Origin: Streptomyces griseoruber | GTDB taxonomy: Bacteria > Actinomycetota > Actinomycetes > Streptomycetales > Streptomycetaceae | NCBI RefSeq assembly: GCF_001514205.1 | Contig: NZ_KQ948770.1 | Span: 324,709 to 388,708 of the forward strand | Length of the DNA: 64,000 nucleotides | Reading direction: 5' to 3' | In this document: positions 1-7,660 of the stretch, piece by piece | Numbering within the stretch: the stretch's first letter is position 1 | Layout of the letters: the number at the start of each line of letters is the position of its first letter | The notes under the pieces: model-generated | Told to the model about the DNA's origin: nothing | What the model saw: only the letters and a program-made list of their open reading frames with translations | Database searches by the model: none | Position numbers and translations under genes: made by a program

Positions 1-614
1 CCGCCGTCCCGGTGCGCGGCGAACACCAGCCGCCGGGACACCGCGTTGGCGACTTCGGCGCCGTGGTCGCGCCGTACGACGTACAGCCCGAGGTCGAGGG
101 CGGCGGCGCTGCCCGCGGCGGTCAGGACGTCCCCCTCGTCGACGAACAGGACGTCGGGCTCCAGCCGTACGCGCGGATGCAGCTCGCGGAAGGCCTCCGC
201 CCACATCCAGTGCGTGGTCGCCCGGCGGCCGTCCAGCAGCCCGGCCTCGGCGAGCGCGAAGCTGCCGGTGCACAGGCTCAGGACACGGGCCCCGCGCGCG
301 TGGGCACGACGGATGGCGTCGAGGACGTCCTCCCCGCGCGGTACGACGTTGTCGGGCCGCCCCGGTACGACGAGGGTGTCCGCGTCATCGGCGGCCTCCA
401 GCCCCGGCACGCCGGTCAGCCGGAAGAACCCGTGGTTCATCCGCACCTCACGCGCGGGTGTGCACAGCGTCACCTCGTACAGCGGCCCCGGCAGCCCCAG
501 TTCGGGCCGTGGCAGCCCGAACAGCTCGGTGGCGACCCCGACTTCGAAGGGATTGGTCCCCTCGTCGACGATCACCACGACCCGGTGCGGCCGGTGCGAG
601 GATCCTTGCGGCAT
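1..614 (-). CDS. GlxA-type transcriptional regulator, N-terminal part (cut by window edge)
   Basis: The frame begins at an ATG (complement of 612-614) and is still open at base 1, so about 204 N-terminal residues are present. They form a DJ-1/PfpI-like domain: an initial strand VVVIVDEGTNPFEVGVA, a second strand TLVVPGRPD near residue 85, the cysteine-containing elbow SLCTGSFALAEAGLLDG near residues 115-130, and VLTAAGSAAALDLGLYVV near 170-185. In GlxA-family regulators this ligand-sensing-like domain is followed by an AraC-type DNA-binding half. That half lies outside the window, so the regulator call is inference from the family. The gene is divergent from the cupin gene at 659 with only 44 bp between them, which suggests a shared control region. 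The ligand is unknown. Confidence 0.8.
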   Translation of the reverse strand, partial: MPQGSSHRPHRVVVIVDEGTNPFEVGVATELFGLPRPELGLPGPLYEVTLCTPAREVRMNHGFFRLTGVPGLEAADDADTLVVPGRPDNVVPRGEDVLDAIRRAHARGARVLSLCTGSFALAEAGLLDGRRATTHWMWAEAFRELHPRVRLEPDVLFVDEGDVLTAAGSAAALDLGLYVVRRDHGAEVANAVSRRLVFAAHRDG

Positions 615-658
615 GTGCGATTCCTAGCACTCGTCCATGGCCGGCGCCAGGGACGACG

Positions 659-1063
659 ATGACCGGCATGACCACCGAACCCGTCAGCCTGGCCACCGCC
701 CTCGCGTCCTTCTCCGAGCGCTGGAGCCCCCGCATCGTCACGACCGTCAACGACTACGACGTCCGCGTGGCCAAGGTCGAGGGCGAGCACCTCTGGCACG
801 TCCACGACCACACCGACGAGCTCTTCCTGGTCCTGTCGGGCGAGCTCCACATCGGTCTGCGCGAGGCGGCCGGCGAACGGACGGTCGTCCTCCCGAAGGG
901 CTCCGTCTTCACGGTCCCGCGCGCCACCGAGCACAAGCCGTACGCCCCCGTCCCCACCGAGATCCTCGTCCTCGAACCCACCGGCACCTCCACCGTCGGC
1001 GACCGCCACGACGAGATCCCGTCCCATGTGGACGCGACGACGGGCCACCCGCTGACGACGTGA
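659..1063 (+). CDS. Small cupin-domain protein
   Basis: A 134-residue single-domain protein. The first cupin motif is visible as HLWHVHDHTDELFLVLSG (residues about 42-60), with two histidines and a glutamate spaced as metal ligands; the second motif is PKGSVFTVPRATEHKPYAP (about 80-98), supplying the last histidine. This is the layout of small cupin_2 proteins that hold one metal ion in a beta-barrel; the substrate cannot be told. Start 659 has a purine-rich AGGGA about 7 bases upstream; an in-frame ATG at 668 is the alternative. It is transcribed away from the GlxA-type regulator, a pairing in which the regulator may control the cupin gene (inference). It ends 3 bp before the convergent gene at 1067. 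Confidence 0.85.
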   Translation: MTGMTTEPVSLATALASFSERWSPRIVTTVNDYDVRVAKVEGEHLWHVHDHTDELFLVLSGELHIGLREAAGERTVVLPKGSVFTVPRATEHKPYAPVPTEILVLEPTGTSTVGDRHDEIPSHVDATTGHPLTT

Positions 1064-1066
1064 CCG

Positions 1067-1810
1067 TCAGTGGCGGACCTGGATCTCCACCCGGTGCCGG
1101 ATGTACGCGTCCGGGTGGGACCGGGCCAGCGCCACCGCCCGGTCCACCAGGTCGTGCAGCTCGGCCGGGTACGCCGACGGGTCGAGCGGCAGAATCGGCA
1201 GGACGCAGCGCCGCACGTGCACGTCCTCGTCGCTCACGAAGGTGCGCAGTGCGGCCTCGTTCCACTCGGCCACCAGGGCCGAGCGGCCGCCGGGCTCGGG
1301 CGCACCGCCGGGCTCGGGCGCACCGGCGGGCTCGGGCGCACCGCCGGTGCCGGGGTTCTCCGCCCGTACGAGAGGCATCCGCAGGGGCAGCGCCGTCCAG
1401 TACCAGGCCCGGGCGGCGCCCGCCCGCTCCTGGGCCGTGCCCGTCCGCAGGTATCCGAGCAGCGCGCCCCGCACGCGCGCGTACCCGAAGGCGTTGAGGG
1501 CCGGCTCCACGAACTGGCGGTTGAAGCTCGGGTCGGGATCGTGGACGGCCGCCCTGAGCAGCGGGCCGAAGGACTCCTCGGACACGGTCATGCCCCGTCG
1601 GCAGGCCTCGCGCAACGCCGCCCGGGCGTGATGCGCCCAGGTCCAGTGCGCGCGGTCCTCCGATGCGGGGGCGATCCGGAGTCCGAGGCTCCGCACCACG
1701 TCCGCGAGGCATGCCTCCAGCGTCGCCCTACGGTCCCGCGGGCTCCCCGGCAGTGCCACGAACACCCGTTCCTTCGGCGCCGTCCCGCTCTCGCTCTCGT
1801 CCCCGGACAA
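1067..1810 (-). CDS. Hypothetical helical protein with GAPEPG repeats
   Basis: A 247-residue protein not recognised as a named family. It looks mostly alpha-helical and is hydrophilic, with no signal peptide or membrane segment; the helical stretches are reminiscent of HEAT-like repeats, but that is only an impression. Around residues 155-175 it carries a low-complexity insert of three GAPEPx units, encoded by 18-bp tandem repeats at about 1285-1345, so its length may vary between strains. The start chosen is TTG at 1810, because a strong GGGAGGGG ribosome-binding site lies about 7 bases upstream; the frame is open further upstream without such a signal. It is divergent from the thioredoxin/NHL gene, 73 bp apart. 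Confidence 0.65.
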   Translation of the reverse strand: MSGDESESGTAPKERVFVALPGSPRDRRATLEACLADVVRSLGLRIAPASEDRAHWTWAHHARAALREACRRGMTVSEESFGPLLRAAVHDPDPSFNRQFVEPALNAFGYARVRGALLGYLRTGTAQERAGAARAWYWTALPLRMPLVRAENPGTGGAPEPAGAPEPGGAPEPGGRSALVAEWNEAALRTFVSDEDVHVRRCVLPILPLDPSAYPAELHDLVDRAVALARSHPDAYIRHRVEIQVRH

Positions 1811-1883
1811 CCGTCGCTCCCCTCCCGTGGCCGCCCGATCCGGCCTGCGTACCCGGATGTACCCGGATGGCAAGCTTGACAGC

Positions 1884-3740
1884 ATGAACGATTCCGCCCC
1901 GGCGCCCACCCCCGCGCCCGCGCCCCGCCGTGTTCGTGTCCGCGCTCCCGAGCTGATCGGCAAGGGCGGCTGGCTGAACACGGGCGGGGAGCAGTACACC
2001 CTGGCCGACCTGCGAGGACGTATCGTCATCCTCGATTTCTGGACCTTTTGCTGCATCAACTGCCTGCACGTCCTCGACGAGCTGCGCGAGCTGGAGGAGA
2101 AGCACCGGGACACGGTCGTCGTGATCGGGGTGCACTCGCCGAAGTTCGTGCACGAGGCCGAGCACCGGGCCGTGGTGGACGCCGTGGAGCGGTACGGGGT
2201 CGGGCATCCCGTGCTGGACGACCCCGAGCTGGCCACCTGGAAGCAGTACGCGGTGCGGGCGTGGCCGACGCTGGTCGTGATCGACCCGGAAGGGTACGTC
2301 GTCGCGCAGCATGCCGGGGAGGGGCATGTGCACGCGATCGAGCGGCTGGTGACGGAGCTGGAGGCCGAGCACGGGGCGAAGGGGACGCTGCGGCGCGGCG
2401 ACGGGCCGTACGTGGCGCCGGAGCCGGAGCCGACGGCCCTGCGTTTCCCCGGGAAGGCGGTAGTCCTGCCCGACGGGAACTTCCTCGTCAGTGACACCAC
2501 CCGGCATCAGCTCGTGGAGCTGGCCGCCGATGGGGAGAGCGTCGTACGGCGGATCGGGTCCGGTGTGCGCGGGTTCGCCGACGGGACCGCAGGGGTGGCT
2601 GCCTTCAACGAGCCGCAGGGGCTCGCCCTCCTCGACGGCTCCTCCGTGGTCGTCGCCGACACCGTCAACCACGCCCTGCGCCGGCTCGATCTCGCGACGG
2701 GGGAGGTGACCACCCTCGCGGGGACCGGGAAACAGTGGTGGCAGGGGTCGCCCACCTCGGGGCCCGCCCGCGAGATCGATCTGTCCTCGCCGTGGGACGT
2801 GGCCGTCTTCGACGGGCGGGTGTGGATCGCCATGGCCGGTGTCCACCAGCTGTGGGCCTACGACCCGGCCGGGCGGACGGTGGCCGTGGCCGCCGGCACC
2901 ACCAACGAGGGGCTCGTCGACGGGCCGGTCGCCGAGGCCTGGTTCGCGCAGCCCTCCGGGCTGGCGGTGTCCGGCGACGGGGAGCGGCTGTGGCTCGCCG
3001 ACGCCGAGACGTCCGCGCTGCGGTGGGTGGACCGGCAGGGGGTCGTGCACACCGCCGTCGGCACCGGGCTGTTCGACTTCGGGCACCGGGACGGGTCGGC
3101 CGGGCAGGCCCTGCTCCAGCATCCGCTGGGGGTCACGGTGCTGCCCGACGGGTCCGTCGCCGTCAGCGACACCTACAACCACGCCCTGCGGCGGTACGAC
3201 CCGGCGACCGGCGAGGTCAGCACGCTGGCCACCGACCTGCGGGAGCCCAGCGACGCCGTGCTCGTCGGGGACGACATCGTGCTCGTGGAGTCCGCCCGGC
3301 ACCGGCTGACCCGGCTGCGGCTGCCGGAGGAGGCGGTACGGGTGGCGTCCGTGGCGCACCGCACCCGGCGCGCCGCCACCGAGGTCGCGCCGGGCACGCT
3401 GCGGCTGGACGTGATCTTCCAGGCGCCGGCCGGGCAGAAGCTCGACACCCGGTACGGTCCTTCGACCCGGCTGCTGGTCTCCGCCACCCCGCCCGGGCTG
3501 CTCCTGAAGGGCGAGGGCGCGGGCACGGACCTCTCCCGGACGCTGGAGCTCGACCCCGAGTTCGAGGAGGGTGTCCTGCACGTGTCGGCCATGGCCGCCT
3601 CCTGCGACGACGACCCGGCGAACGCATACCCCGCCTGCCATGTGCACCAGCAGGACTGGGGTGTTCCGGTCCGCCTCACCGAAGGCGCGGCGGACCGGCT
3701 GCCGTTGGTCCTGGCCGGGATGGACGACTCAGCCGTCTGA
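1884..3740 (+). CDS. Thioredoxin-like / NHL-repeat protein (NHLRC2-like)
   Basis: A 618-residue cytoplasmic-looking protein with two parts. Residues about 25-180 form a thioredoxin-like fold: LADLRGRIVILDFWTFCC leads into a CINC motif (CxxC redox site), and the cis-proline region reads RAWPTLVVIDPEGYVV. Residues about 190-500 form a beta-propeller of NHL-type blades, seen as repeated GLALLDGSSVVVADTVNHALR and GVTVLPDGSVAVSDTYNHALR segments (GxAxxxxGxxxVADTxNHxxR). The C-terminal 100 residues are a further beta-rich domain containing CDDDPANAYPACHVH. The architecture equals that of NHLRC2 and actinobacterial relatives; a redox role is likely but the partner is unknown. ATG at 1884 follows TTGACAGC with no clear ribosome-binding site, so the mRNA may be leaderless. 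Confidence 0.85.
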   Translation: MNDSAPAPTPAPAPRRVRVRAPELIGKGGWLNTGGEQYTLADLRGRIVILDFWTFCCINCLHVLDELRELEEKHRDTVVVIGVHSPKFVHEAEHRAVVDAVERYGVGHPVLDDPELATWKQYAVRAWPTLVVIDPEGYVVAQHAGEGHVHAIERLVTELEAEHGAKGTLRRGDGPYVAPEPEPTALRFPGKAVVLPDGNFLVSDTTRHQLVELAADGESVVRRIGSGVRGFADGTAGVAAFNEPQGLALLDGSSVVVADTVNHALRRLDLATGEVTTLAGTGKQWWQGSPTSGPAREIDLSSPWDVAVFDGRVWIAMAGVHQLWAYDPAGRTVAVAAGTTNEGLVDGPVAEAWFAQPSGLAVSGDGERLWLADAETSALRWVDRQGVVHTAVGTGLFDFGHRDGSAGQALLQHPLGVTVLPDGSVAVSDTYNHALRRYDPATGEVSTLATDLREPSDAVLVGDDIVLVESARHRLTRLRLPEEAVRVASVAHRTRRAATEVAPGTLRLDVIFQAPAGQKLDTRYGPSTRLLVSATPPGLLLKGEGAGTDLSRTLELDPEFEEGVLHVSAMAASCDDDPANAYPACHVHQQDWGVPVRLTEGAADRLPLVLAGMDDSAV

Positions 3741-3746
3741 CCGGTC

Positions 3747-3911
3747 TCAGCCGCGGCGCGAGCGCGGGGCCAGCTTGAACAGGGCGACGCCCGCGGCGAC
3801 CAGGGTGGTGGCGGCGACGACCAGCGCCATGCTGTTCATCCACAGGCCGGTGGCGGCCAGGGTGGCGCCGCCGGCGCCCGTGGTTCCGGCGCCGATCACT
3901 CTTCCGTACAT
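3747..3911 (-). CDS. Small single-span membrane protein
   Basis: A 54-residue protein too short for most gene finders. It has a glycine/alanine/threonine-rich N-terminus (GAGTTGAGGATLAATG), one hydrophobic segment MALVVAATTLVAAGVALF and a basic tail KLAPRSRRG, so it should cross the membrane once with the tail inside. The start is well supported: AGGAG lies 7 bases before ATG 3911. It sits 70 bp downstream of the glycosyltransferase on the same strand and probably shares its transcript. The hydrophobic segment plus RSRR tail resembles the C-terminal end of a sortase-type anchor, but no LPxTG motif is present. A role as a small partner of the glycosyltransferase is only a guess from position. 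Confidence 0.7.
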   Translation of the reverse strand: MYGRVIGAGTTGAGGATLAATGLWMNSMALVVAATTLVAAGVALFKLAPRSRRG

Positions 3912-3981
3912 CGTGCTTCTCCTAGCGGGGGTGAGTGCAATGGGGGTGAGGGGGGTGGGTTCAGGAGGCAGGCCCCGGGGC

Positions 3982-5130
3982 CTACGTCGCCACCCACTTC
4001 TCCTCGCTGCGGCGCACCAGCCCCCACAGCGAGGTGAAGTAGACGGCGTGCTGGAAGAGGTCGTAGAGCATCTCCGGAACCATCAGCGCGGCGACCAGGA
4101 CGGCCTTCGGGCCCGCGCGGCGTACGGAGACGGTCTTCTCGACCACGAAGATCAGGCCGATCGCCGTCCAGAACGGTGAGAGGCCGGGCCAGCCGTACAG
4201 CGAGGTGAAGGTGGCCATGTAGGTGAGGTAGATCAGGAAGGACAGCGCGCCGAAGCCCATCAGGAACTGCTGCATGAAGTAGCGGGCGGTGACCTTGGTC
4301 CAGCCGTAGTCGCGCAGGTTCTCCAGGGCGCCGCGCTGCCAGCGCAGCCGCTGGTGCCAGAGCTTGCCGAGGCTGGGCATGACCTCGGTGACGACCGCGC
4401 AGCCGGCCGGGGACATGGCCCGGTAGCCGAGGGTCTTGACCGCCTTGGTCATCTCGTCGTCCTCGGTGAGCGAGGCGAGGCTGTAGTAGCTGGTGCCGCC
4501 GCCGATGACCCCGGCGCGGCGGGCGGTGCGCACCTCGCGCAGGACGCGGGCGCGGAACATGGTGCCGGTGCCGGTGAGGACCTGGGCCTTGCCGCCGGTG
4601 CGCTCCAGTTCCCAGGCGTAGCGGTGGAACTCCATGCGCTGGAGCAGTCCGAGGAGGCCGCCGCCCTCCTCGCCGTAGAAGACTCCGCCGACGGCGCCGA
4701 CCTTGCGGTTGAAGGTGCCGAGCGCGGTCTCGGCGAACCAGGGGTCGAGGACGGTGTCGGCGTCCTGGACGAGGAGCAGGTCGCGGTCGTCGAGGTGGGG
4801 CAGCATCCAGGCGATGGCCTGGTTGAGCGCGCCGGCCTTCTTGTGGGTGTTGCCCTGGGTGTGGAAGACCTGGGCGCCGTGGGCGACGGCGATCTCGGCG
4901 GTGTCGTCGGTGCAGTTGTCGCAGACCACGACGACGAGGTCGGGCCGCCGGGTCTGGTCGCGCAGGCCGTCGATGGCGGCGCCGATGCGGTCCGCCTCGT
5001 TGTGCGCCGGTATCAGGACGGCGAGCCGGGGGCGCTCGGCCGGTTCCTCGGGGGCCGCGTGCGCGCGGCGTGACGCGTGGCGTCGCGCGTCCCGCGCTCG
5101 CGGACCGCTCGGTGGCGCGAGGTCGAGCAC
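3982..5130 (-). CDS. Family 2 glycosyltransferase (polysaccharide synthase type)
   Basis: A 382-residue processive-type GT2 enzyme. The GT-A domain begins at about residue 34 with LAVLIPAHNEADRI; the metal-binding DxD reads LLLVQDADTVLD near 125; the acceptor/base region is SLTEDDEMT near 223 (TED); the product-binding motif is QRLRWQRG near 262 (the Q/RxxRW signature of chitin, hyaluronan, cellulose and poly-GlcNAc synthases). About three C-terminal hydrophobic segments follow (GFGALSFLIYLTYM, FWTAIGLIFVVE, AVLVAALMVPEM). It therefore probably polymerises a beta-linked sugar at the membrane; the sugar cannot be decided. GTG at 5130 has a G-rich stretch upstream. The small membrane protein at 3747-3911 follows on the same strand. 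Confidence 0.88.
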   Translation of the reverse strand: MLDLAPPSGPRARDARRHASRRAHAAPEEPAERPRLAVLIPAHNEADRIGAAIDGLRDQTRRPDLVVVVCDNCTDDTAEIAVAHGAQVFHTQGNTHKKAGALNQAIAWMLPHLDDRDLLLVQDADTVLDPWFAETALGTFNRKVGAVGGVFYGEEGGGLLGLLQRMEFHRYAWELERTGGKAQVLTGTGTMFRARVLREVRTARRAGVIGGGTSYYSLASLTEDDEMTKAVKTLGYRAMSPAGCAVVTEVMPSLGKLWHQRLRWQRGALENLRDYGWTKVTARYFMQQFLMGFGALSFLIYLTYMATFTSLYGWPGLSPFWTAIGLIFVVEKTVSVRRAGPKAVLVAALMVPEMLYDLFQHAVYFTSLWGLVRRSEEKWVAT

Positions 5131-5319
5131 GCCGGGACCCCCAGGTGTGAAGGTGTGGGGCCCGCACCCCTCGGGTCCCTTTGTCCCCAGAAGTCTTCAC
5201 GAAACTACGACAACCCGACAAGTTGTCCCGAGTAACGGACTGCTCACGGTTGTCTGAATTTTTCCTGTGCATCCCGTTCATGATGAGCTGTCAGGAAAGG
5301 GGGTGTCGGCAAAGGGGTG

Positions 5320-5544
5320 TCAGAAAGGGGGTTCCCTGCGCCGGTCGTCCTCGACCACGGTGGTGGGCGGCACCACCATGCGCCGGCGCCGGGCGATGCT
5401 GCTGAACGTGGTCAGGCCGATCAGCCCGACGATCATCAGGATGACGCCGACCAGGTCGAGGTCGACCCCCTGCATGTCCCAGTCGGTCGCGAAGGTCAGG
5501 ATCGCTCCCACGGCGATGAGGATGATGCATCCGCCGAGGCCCAT
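5320..5544 (-). CDS. DUF6458-type small membrane protein
   Basis: A 74-residue protein with two closely spaced membrane segments: MGLGGCIILIAVGAILTFA (residues 1-19) and LVGVILMIVGLIGLTTF (about 30-47), followed by a basic, charged tail SIARRRRMVVPPTTVVEDD. This size and two-span layout, beginning MGLG and with the sequence DMQGVDLDLVG between the spans, is that of the actinobacterial DUF6458 family; its function is unknown. It is an isolated minus-strand gene between the glycosyltransferase and the aminopeptidase. The ATG at 5544 is the only start that keeps both spans. Confidence 0.75.
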   Translation of the reverse strand: MGLGGCIILIAVGAILTFATDWDMQGVDLDLVGVILMIVGLIGLTTFSSIARRRRMVVPPTTVVEDDRRREPPF

Positions 5545-5612
5545 GAGTCTCGCCTCCAGTCCGGTCCGATGTCTTTCGGCTCCGCACCGGCGGGTACCCC
5601 GCTTTCCTCCAA

Positions 5613-6911
5613 CTACCCTTCCAGGAACGCCACCAGCGCGTTCGCCAGCAGATGCGGGTCGGCGTCGCCGCACAGTTCGCGGGCGCTGTGCATGGACAGG
5701 ATCGCCACGCCGATGTCGACGGTGCGGATCCCGTGCCGGGCGGCGGTGATGGGGCCGATGGTCGTGCCGCAGGGCATGGAGTTGTTGGAGACGAACGACT
5801 GGAACGGCACGCCCGCCTTCTCGCAGGCGGCGGCGAACACGGCACGGCCGGTGCCGTCGGTGGCGTAGCGGTTGTTGACGTTGACCTTGAGGATGGGGCC
5901 GCCGTTGACCCGCGGGTGGTGTGTCGGGTCGTGCCGCTCCGCGTAGTTGGGGTGGACCGCGTGGCCGGTGTCGGAGGAGAGGCACACCGTGCCCGCGAAG
6001 GCCCTCGCCCGGTCCTCGTACGATCCGCCGCGCGCCAGCACGGAACGTTCCAGCACGGTGCCCAGCAGCGGTCCGTCGGCGCCGGTGTCGGACTGCGAGC
6101 CGTTCTCCTCGTGGTCGAAGGCGGCGAGCACCGGGATGTACGGCAGGTCGTGGTCGCCCGCCGCTACGGCCGTCAGGGCCGCCGTAGCGGCGTGCACGGA
6201 CAGCAGGTTGTCCATGCGCGGGCCGGCCACCAGTTCCTGGTCGCGGCCCAGGTAGGCGGGCGGCTCCACGGAGTGGGTCATCAGGTCCCAGCCGGTGACC
6301 TCGCCCGCGGGGATCCCCGACTCCTCCTCCAGGAAGGCGATCAGATCGCCGTCGCGGACGTCGTGGCCGAGGCCCCAGACGGGCTGGAGGTGACGCTGCT
6401 TGTCGAGCTTGAGGCCGTCGCTGTTGACCGCGCGGTCGAGGTGGATGGCGAGCTGGGGGACTCGCAGCAGGGGGCGGCCGACGTTCACCAGGCGGGTCGA
6501 GCCGTCGCGCAGGGTGAGCCGGCCCGCGATGCCGAGGTCGCGGTCGAGCCAGGAGTTGAGCAGCGGCCCGCCGTAGATCTCCACGGCGATCTGCCGCCAG
6601 CCGTGCGCGCCCGTGTCGGGCAGCGGCTTGACGCGCAGGTTGGGCGAGTCGGTGTGGGCGCCGACGATCCGGAACGGGGTGTGCGGCGCGGCGCCCTCGG
6701 GGACGTACCAGGCCACGATCGCGCCACCGCGCAGCACGTACTTGCCGCCGCTCGTCCCGTCCCAGGCGTCCGTCTCGACGACCTGGCGGAAGCCTGCCTT
6801 CTCCAGCCGCGCCGCCGCGTTCGCGACGGCGTGGTACGGCGACGGGCTCACCGTGAGGAAGGACATGAGGTCGTCGGTGTGGCCGCGGTCGAAGCGGGGG
6901 GGTTCGCTCAT
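5613..6911 (-). CDS. apeB: M18 family aminopeptidase
   Basis: A 432-residue cytoplasmic zinc exopeptidase of normal length for M18 (aspartyl aminopeptidase type). Metal-binding and catalytic stretches are visible: RIVGAHTDSPNLRVKP near residue 80 (first His and adjacent Asp), AAFDHEENGSQSDTGADG near 265 (bridging Asp/Glu pair), LSSDTGHAVHPNY near 313, and the C-terminal MHSARELCGDADPHLL near 405 with the last His ligand. These enzymes remove N-terminal residues from peptides during protein turnover. ATG 6911 was chosen because it starts the conserved domain and has AAGGTG upstream; the frame is open to 7055 but nothing there is family-like. A 16-bp hairpin sits 20 bp upstream. Confidence 0.93.
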   Translation of the reverse strand: MSEPPRFDRGHTDDLMSFLTVSPSPYHAVANAAARLEKAGFRQVVETDAWDGTSGGKYVLRGGAIVAWYVPEGAAPHTPFRIVGAHTDSPNLRVKPLPDTGAHGWRQIAVEIYGGPLLNSWLDRDLGIAGRLTLRDGSTRLVNVGRPLLRVPQLAIHLDRAVNSDGLKLDKQRHLQPVWGLGHDVRDGDLIAFLEEESGIPAGEVTGWDLMTHSVEPPAYLGRDQELVAGPRMDNLLSVHAATAALTAVAAGDHDLPYIPVLAAFDHEENGSQSDTGADGPLLGTVLERSVLARGGSYEDRARAFAGTVCLSSDTGHAVHPNYAERHDPTHHPRVNGGPILKVNVNNRYATDGTGRAVFAAACEKAGVPFQSFVSNNSMPCGTTIGPITAARHGIRTVDIGVAILSMHSARELCGDADPHLLANALVAFLEG

Positions 6912-6931
6912 GGGGTTCACCTTAACGACGT

Positions 6932-6969
6932 ACGAGGGCCCGTTCCCGGTCGTGGGAACGGGCCCTCGT
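6932..6969. terminator. 16-bp perfect hairpin upstream of the aminopeptidase gene
   Basis: Arms 6932-6947 and 6954-6969 are perfectly complementary with a 6-base loop (GGTCGT). It lies between the tandem-repeat block and the aminopeptidase start. On the minus strand it could end read-through from the acyl-CoA dehydrogenase, or it could form in the aminopeptidase leader. No T-tract follows. Confidence 0.55.
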
Positions 6970-7070
6970 GAGGACGGTGTGGAGGGCGGCCCCGCCCGGC
7001 GGCTCCCGTCGGGGAGTGGGGACCGGGTGGGGGACCGGGGCCGCATTTCTAGCATGCCGCGCCGGTCCCC

Positions 7071-7654
7071 GGGCCGGGGAGGGCCGAACCCTCCGGGCTG
7101 GGGTGGGCCGGATCCTCCGGGGCTGGGGTGGGCCGGATCCTCCGGGCTGGGGTGGGCCGGATCCTCCGGGGCGGGGTGGGCCGGATTCTCCGGGCCGGGA
7201 TCGGCCGGTCCCCGTGGCTGGGGTGGGCCGAACCCTCCGGGCCGGGTGGGTCGGATTCTCCGGGCTGGGATCGGCCGGTCCCTGGGCTGGGGTGGGCCGA
7301 ACCCTCCGGGCTGGGGTGGGCCGGATTCTCCGGGCCGGGATCGGCCGGTCCCCGGGCTGGGGTGGGCCGAACCCTCCGGGCTGGGGTGGGCCGGATTCTC
7401 CGGGCCGGGTGGGTCGGATTCGCCGGGCTGGGATCGGCCGGTCCCGTGGCTGGGGTGGGCCGAACCCTCCGGGCCGGGGTAGGCCAGATCCCTCGGGCCG
7501 GGGTAGGCCAGATCCCTCGGGCCGGGGTAGGCCAGATCCCTCGGGCCGGGATCGGCCGAACCCTCCGGCCCGGGATCGGCCGAACCCTCCTGGCCGGGAT
7601 CGGCCGAACCCTCCTGGCCGGGATCGGCCGGCCCCCCGGGCCCGGGATCGGTCC
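7071..7654. repeat. 25-copy GC-rich tandem repeat (22-25 bp unit)
   Basis: About 584 bp made of 25 head-to-tail units of 22-25 bp, typified by GGGCTGGGGTGGGCC followed by GGATTCTCC or GAACCCTCC. There is second-order structure: units fall into sub-types (TGGGCCGAACC, TGGGCCGGATT, ATCGGCCGGTCCC, TAGGCCAGATC) and sets of three sub-types recur in the same order between about 7195 and 7465; the TAGGCCAGATC type occurs as three identical neighbours at 7476-7547. The block starts 7 bp after the acyl-CoA dehydrogenase stop and ends about 160 bp before the aminopeptidase. Plus-strand frames stay open through it and would read as GWGGPDPPG repeats, but no start or ribosome-binding site supports translation. 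Confidence 0.92.
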
Positions 7655-7660
7655 GGAACG

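Noticed and set aside
7071..7654. The repeat block as a CRISPR array
   Set aside because: Units are contiguous without unique spacers, vary in length and have no cas genes nearby.
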